64,000 nucleotides of DNA from Chaetoderma sp. LZ-2023a (taxonomy: Eukaryota; Mollusca; Caudofoveata; Chaetodermatida; Chaetodermatidae): contig CM067367.1 of the NCBI GenBank assembly GCA_034401795.1, positions 78,092,079 to 78,156,078 of the forward strand. Reading direction: 5' to 3'. The translations under genes were made by a program, and so were the position numbers. This document shows, piece after piece, positions 59,183 through 64,000 of the stretch. The notes under the pieces are model-generated. The model had not been told where the DNA came from. It was given only the letters and a program-made list of their open reading frames with translations, and did not search any database. The number at the start of each line of letters is the position of its first letter. Position 1 is the stretch's first letter.

Positions 59183-59391
59183 CCCTCAAATATGTTCAAG
59201 GAAATTAAAAATTTTTCATAGAAAATGTGCATTAAAATTATACAGAGGACTATTTTCGAAAATTTATCAATGGAATAACTGGGTCAGTTATCATGCTCGT
59301 CATTCCTCGGGTAAATTTTCGAAAATGTTCTCGGTCATCAAATAGACATGTTTCAACGAGGTCGTTTTTGTCCGGTGTGAGTGGTAAAGGG
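59183..59391. mobile_element. family T MITE in the NKIRAS 3' untranslated region
   Basis: TTAA at 59179-59182 is 11 bp after the stop codon. Ends are CCCTCAAATATG and GGTAAAGGG. Worn hairpin near 59285. Confidence 0.75.
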
Positions 59392-59513
59392 TTAGCCAGA
59401 TTTATGATCTCAGAAAGACTTTCTTCATTGTGCAGCAATGTGTGCTGTAGGTTGTTTGTAGGGTAAACAAGCCTACAGCACAGCTCAAAGTAATGTGGCG
59501 GTTTTCAGCACAA

Positions 59514-59519
59514 AATAAA
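59514..59519 (+). terminator. NKIRAS: candidate polyadenylation signal for NKIRAS
   Basis: AATAAA, about 345 bp after the stop codon and the first such hexamer after it. If used, the transcript would contain the family T MITE. Confidence 0.45.
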
Positions 59520-59584
59520 ACGTAAAATAGTTTTAGTATAATGGGATTGAAAGAGCTGCGTAAGGCAGAAATGTCTTACAAATC

Positions 59585-60016
59585 CAATGGACCTTTCCAG
59601 ATTTAGCTATGACCCACCTATCTCTATCTAAGCTCTACCCACACCTCGCTCGTGTTTGGATCGATCGATCTCTGAGGTCCCTGACCATCAATTTCCAGAA
59701 AACTACCGGTAAGCTGTTAAATATTTTGAAACTAATTTAACTGGGTGCTGTTACTGCCTATGGCAGTAACAGCGCCCAGTCATATTAGTCTCAAAATATT
59801 CAACAGCCAGTTATATTAGTCTCAAAATATTCAACATAATTTTTATTAAATGGTAAAGACATACAATTCATACAACATGTCGTACTATTAAGCGTTAAAG
59901 ACAGACTATTTCGAATCATTCATGATGTCATGATTATCATGATGTCACGTCACTTAGTTAATTATGACATCAAATGACATCAGATGATCAATGGATAAAC
60001 CCGGAAGGGTCCATTG
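59585..60016 (+). mobile_element. family C MITE downstream of NKIRAS
   Basis: CAATGGACCTTTCCAGATTT and, inverted, CAATGGACCCTTCCGGGTTT. Hairpin 59713-59806, followed by a second copy of its right arm (59807-59835), a small tandem duplication. Confidence 0.9.
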
Positions 60017-60267
60017 TATTCAAAATATTCGACAGAACTTTTCCTTCATCGTATTCAAAATTGTACTGCAGTACAGGTAACTAACATGTTTCTGTTTTTC
60101 TTTTAGAAACATTTTAACTTATTTATGAGCTGTACTATATTATCACAGGCTGAATGTAAACAAAGCATTATGATGATAATTTAGATTTTCTCATTTTCCA
60201 GTTCATACACCTCTCCTATTGCTTACATGTATCATTGCAGTGTTATGTTTACCTGATCATGTTTTAA

Positions 60268-60497
60268 CCCTTTAACCATCATATCAGCCAAAACTGCTTT
60301 CTGCAGTGCTCTTGAGATATGTGCATTTGCAGGCCGAGAGGAGTATTTTTTAAAATTTACCACTGGAATGACTGGCTCGATAGTCGACCCAGTCATTCCA
60401 GTGGTAAATTTTCAAAAATAGTCTTCTCTCGGTCTGAAAATTGACATTTTCTATGGGAAAATTTAAGCTTTCTTGAACATATTCGAGAGTTAAAGGG
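60268..60497. mobile_element. family T MITE
   Basis: TTAA at 60264-60267, then CCCTTTAACCATC; right end GAGTTAAAGGGG. Stem ACCACTGGAATGACTGGCTC with loop GATAGTCGACC. Confidence 0.85.
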
Positions 60498-60777
60498 GTA
60501 AGACCTACCTACAGACTGTTAGCCCATCGCATTGAGAGGATCTATATAAAGGATGGCCACTTGAGAAACAGGCCAAATAATTGTAACTCGACCAATATTT
60601 TAGACATGTGTATTCCAGCAGCATTTAGTGACCCATGATCTAAATATTTGACCTTTTCGATCTGAAGCTCAAAGTTAATCTAGCCAGACTTGATATGGTT
60701 GGATGTGACAAATTTGCTGATCCTACTGTTTTGCATTCAGGACATATGTTGTGGAAAAACAAAGATGTCACTGACCA

Positions 60778-61134
60778 CAATGGAGGAATCCAGTTTTAGC
60801 TACCCCCACCCATCTCTAGTTAAGCTCCACCCATGCTTTGCTTGTGTTTATATCAATCGATCCCTGCACTCGCAATGTAAATTCCCAGTAAACTATACCT
60901 GTAGGTAGCAGTTAAATATTTTGCAGCAATAGTGCCCAATCAAATTAGTTTCAAAATATTCAACAGAATGTTTATTAAATAGTAAAGACATACAATTCGT
61001 ACAACTTGATGGATTATTAAGCATTTATGACAGACTAAACCGCATCAGTCATAATGTACTTGACTATGACATCAGCCTACATGTGATGTTGTTGATATGA
61101 CATCATATGCTTAATCAATCAACTGGATTCCTCT
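60778..61134 (+). mobile_element. family C MITE
   Basis: CAATGGAGGAATCCAGTTTT and, inverted, AGAGGAATCCAGTTGATTGA. The hairpin is reduced to its right arm (60909-60966). TTTATTAAATAGTAAAG shows the intact site that carries the T insertion at 22249. Confidence 0.88.
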
Positions 61135-61298
61135 GACTATACTCATAGCAGCCATTGCCATTAGAAACTAACTAGATGCAGATTGTACTGTGTTGAAGAG
61201 ATGGTTGGCTCATGTCTGTCCATGTAATGAAGTTACAAATTTGTGGATAGTCACACACAAGACGGCCATAGCTTCCATAGTTCCAGTTAAAACGTTAA

Positions 61299-61505
61299 CC
61301 CTCAAACTCGTTCAAGAAAATTCCAATTTTCCCATAGAAAATGTTTCATTTGCAGACATTTGTGAAAACTTATCACCGGAATGACTGGCTCAGTTATCGA
61401 GCCAGTAATTCCAGTGGTAAGTTTTCAAAAATACTCTTCTGTTCGTCTGCATTGGACATTTCTCAAGACTAGACGCCGCTTTTAACAGATATGAGTGTCA
61501 AAGGG
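61299..61505. mobile_element. family T MITE
   Basis: TTAA at 61295-61298 and 61506-61509. Ends are CCCTCAAACTCG and GTCAAAGGG. Confidence 0.88.
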
Positions 61506-61705
61506 TTAAATTAACTCCGAACTATTCAACAACTTCCTACCATTATGCTTCCTTCTACATAACACTGTCAACCTAGGTTGAGCCTATTTATTTGCTATGT
61601 ATTGGGCCACTGGTAGCTATGGAAAATATTGGTCCCTGAAAATGTAGATATGGCATATTCTCTCGTATGTGATTAACTAATATAAGATATTTAAGATGAT
61701 GTTAA

Positions 61706-61888
61706 TCCTCAAATTTGTTTTTAAAAAAATTTCGATTTTTCTCATAGAAAAAGTCTATTTGCAGAGAAAGAGAATATTTTTGAAAATTTATCACTGGAAT
61801 GACTGGCTTAGTCTTCTCTTGTCCTGCAAATGAATGTTCCTGAAAAACGCTGTAAAGGCCATTATTCTCCAGCTTGACAATCAAACGG
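61706..61888. mobile_element. family T MITE, hairpin deleted
   Basis: TTAA at 61702-61705 and 61889-61892. The hairpin stops at GACTGGCTTAGTCTTCTCTT, so the middle was lost. Confidence 0.8.
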
Positions 61889-62159
61889 TTAAGTTGACAC
61901 AATAAGGGTTAAGTATTACATATCACATGTTCTTGATGTTATATAGTGGGCCATGGAAAATATAGACAAATGGGCCGTCATATTTTGGTCCTAATATTGT
62001 CTGTAGCTTCCCCATGCCTGCAAGTTTAATATATTATCTGTATTGTGATTGTTAATTGTCAATTCTGTTATAGTAATTATTATTTATACTAATAACCATT
62101 CTTAATTATATATTAAATATATTATTTATTTATACACGTATTGATCTATACCCTATTAA

Positions 62160-62392
62160 CCATTTCATCCCTAAATCTGTTAACAATTTAAGGCACCCAA
62201 AACTGCCCTCCGCAGTGGTCTTGATGAATGACCATTTGCAGGCTAAGAGAAGAGTACTTTTAGAAAATTTGGCACTGGAATGATGGCCTCGATAACTGAG
62301 CCAGTCATTCCAGAGGTAAGTTTTCAAAAATAGTCTTGCCCTGGTCTATCCTGTCTATGAGAAATTTGAAATCAAATTTAATCATAAAAGGG
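62160..62392. mobile_element. family T MITE
   Basis: TTAA at 62156-62159 and 62393-62396. Left end CCATTTCATCC is worn; right end ATAAAAGGG. The hairpin GGCCTCGATAACTGAGCC is recognisable. Confidence 0.82.
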
Positions 62393-62446
62393 TTAATGAT
62401 TAAGAATTTAGATAAAAATCAAACATTTTACCCAGTCGCTGTCAAT

Positions 62447-62590
62447 TTGTAGGTCAAGAGAAATCTATTTTTGAAAATGTACCACTGGAATGGCAGAATT
62501 GGCAACTTTTTATTTTTCAAAATATTTTGAAAAAAGGAAAAGGAAATCAGCTGAAGAGGAAAATTCGCATCCCTGATTATAGGGTTAAAT
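62447..62590. repeat. family T MITE fragment
   Basis: GGTCAAGAGAAATCTATTTT and GTACCACTGGAATGGCAG only. The right end TATAGGGTTAAAT may belong to it. Confidence 0.55.
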
Positions 62591-62961
62591 GAGTGTATAG
62601 GGGTCAATAGGTCAATATAACATTAATATATTGTACTCCTGTTGTATAATAATAATAGTCACTATATTTTCTATATTATTATATAATTATATTGTTATTA
62701 TTTAATATAAGCCCAATCTTTTGGCTTCTCTCAAATTTCATTGGTTTAATTATTTTCACAGAACATATTTGACCGATGAAATCGTGGGATATATTAATGT
62801 CTTCTTGGGAAGAGAATCTTCTCGAATAGGAAAGTTTAAAAAAATGTGATTGTTTGTTGTTTTATATCTGGTTAATGTTGATTATTAGTACCCTGCTTGT
62901 CCTTAGTCATGATTGTATGCGTGTTATAAGGTCCTAATTGTTGAAAAATGAGTTTACCCTA

Positions 62962-63002
62962 ATAATAGGTTACCTGATTTTGAGCCCAGGTAACCTATTA
63001 TA
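62962..63002. repeat. short perfect palindrome
   Basis: ATAATAGGTTACCTG, an ATTTTGAGCC loop, then CAGGTAACCTATTAT. It occurs once here. Confidence 0.8.
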
Positions 63003-63064
63003 TAGATTATCACTTCATCAACAAAATTTTTACATGTAGCTCAATTTACAATGCTACAGGAAAG

Positions 63065-63153
63065 TTGTTGAATATTTTGAAAATAGTTTGAATGGAAGAC
63101 ATTTAAATGGCAGCAATGGCTTCCAGTCAAATTATTTTCAAAATATTCAACAG
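63065..63153. repeat. family P hairpin, solitary
   Basis: TTGTTGAATATTTTGAAAATA to TATTTTCAAAATATTCAACAG. Preceded by GCTACAGGAAAG, as at 51950. Confidence 0.85.
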
Positions 63154-63159
63154 AATATA

Positions 63160-64000
63160 ATAGTTCGTTATGCATCAGAAGTGTCCTGTATCTGGTCAGT
63201 ACATGAGATTTTTTATGGGTTAACTGCTCAATATTATGCTAAATGAAAAATCATTCATTCTAAAATTTTATGGACTAATTTATAAGCTACTGAGGTTGTG
63301 CTACCTCCTCACGTGTACAAAGGGATAAAATTAACAGTAGTCCGGCATCCCAAGGCTACAGTAGTAGAAATTGGCCAAGGATAGTATCATTGGTGACTGC
63401 CCAGTATTATTTCGAAGTCACTGTGCTCTGTCAAAATTTGACAGCTATTACTATGACCCAAGGGTCGCTGGTACCGTGGTACTGGATGTTGAAATCAATT
63501 TAAAAATTTGAAATTTTCTCAAGTTAAAAATTCTGTCACACGAGTTATCAAATTCAATGTATCGGCCGTCTGTCACATAGTTATATTTTAGTTAGTCTCT
63601 CTTTAGTCTTATTGTGTAAATATGAATTTAAAGATAGACAGACCCCTCTAAGCATCAACACGGTTTAAGGACGGTGGCCATTTTGAAGCCTGAAAGCCAC
63701 AATGCGAGGACACCTATACATTGTATAGAATAACCACTGATCCAATCTATAAAAAGAAATTAGGCATAAACAATTGTTGTATTTTATATGTATAGCTAAA
63801 TCTAGTTCAAGCATTATGTATTTTTCCTATAGCAAGCTAGCAAACAGTTACCACGATACCGTAGTACCCACAGTATCCTAGTACTGTACCTTAATTTGCA
63901 TTCATTCTACTAGAATGTTTATTGGTTTGGTACATGTGTACTATTGTCTCCTGTAATGGAATTTGCTTTGAAAGTTATGTTCTGGATAATTATCAACTTG
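63160..64000. other. intergenic sequence, nothing recognised
   Basis: GTACCGTGGTACTGG (63470) and CGATACCGTAGTACC (63855) are related AC/GT-rich words that may mark the ends of another element. No gene is seen. Confidence 0.35.

Overview
This is a eukaryotic, very transposon-rich window, most likely from a mollusc. The basis is short intron-split exons with GT/AG junctions, many TACATGTA-type words, and two dispersed repeats (AGCTCACCTGGCC...GGCCAAGTGAGCT, and AGAGGCCCAAGGGCCT) that I associate with bivalve and gastropod genomes. Only one host gene is certain: a kappaB-Ras (NKIRAS1/2-type) small GTPase in seven coding exons at 47605-59168, 194 codons, with every splice junction and phase readable.

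Left part. A diverged direct repeat of about 2 kb (1-2075 and 6849-8870) brackets a decayed minus-strand gene of an invertebrate multicopy family (2343-4145), a palindrome and a probable solo LTR (about 5707-6121). At 9366-18458 lies a 9.1 kb element with ~120 bp terminal inverted repeats, AG... ends and a 5 bp target duplication (tcaga). It carries at least four decayed genes of unknown function on both strands and resembles a Polinton-like or virus-like DNA element. A CR1/Jockey-type LINE (14241-17947) has landed in one of those genes, duplicating cttaac.

Middle. A mollusc-type repeat (about 19160-20030), families of hairpin MITEs, a large hairpin (22812-23061), a hAT-type MITE with a perfect 8 bp duplication (24202-24655) and a series of LINE relics follow: 27340-28690, 29595-32573, 33385-35462 (one LINE nested inside another) and 36800-37160. 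At 38610-40464 a hAT-like element sits inside a MITE. At 41299-46612 there is a three-level nest: an outer element with GGGCAATTCC ends, an inner hAT-like element (41966-44888), and a LINE (about 42480-44600) inside that.

Right part. The NKIRAS introns and flanks are filled by three related or nested MITE families. Family T has TTAA target duplications and CCCTTTAA termini (piggyBac-like) with an inner hairpin. Family C is about 350-430 bp, with CAATGGA...TCCAGTTT termini. Family P is a ~80-95 bp hairpin beginning CTGTTGAATATTTTGAAAC, found both at the centre of every C copy and alone. One T copy begins about 10 bp after the NKIRAS stop codon and another a few bases after the exon 5 splice donor.

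The rest is intergenic or intronic sequence in which I see no gene. Coordinates of repeats come from reading by eye and may be off by a few bases unless termini and target duplications are stated.
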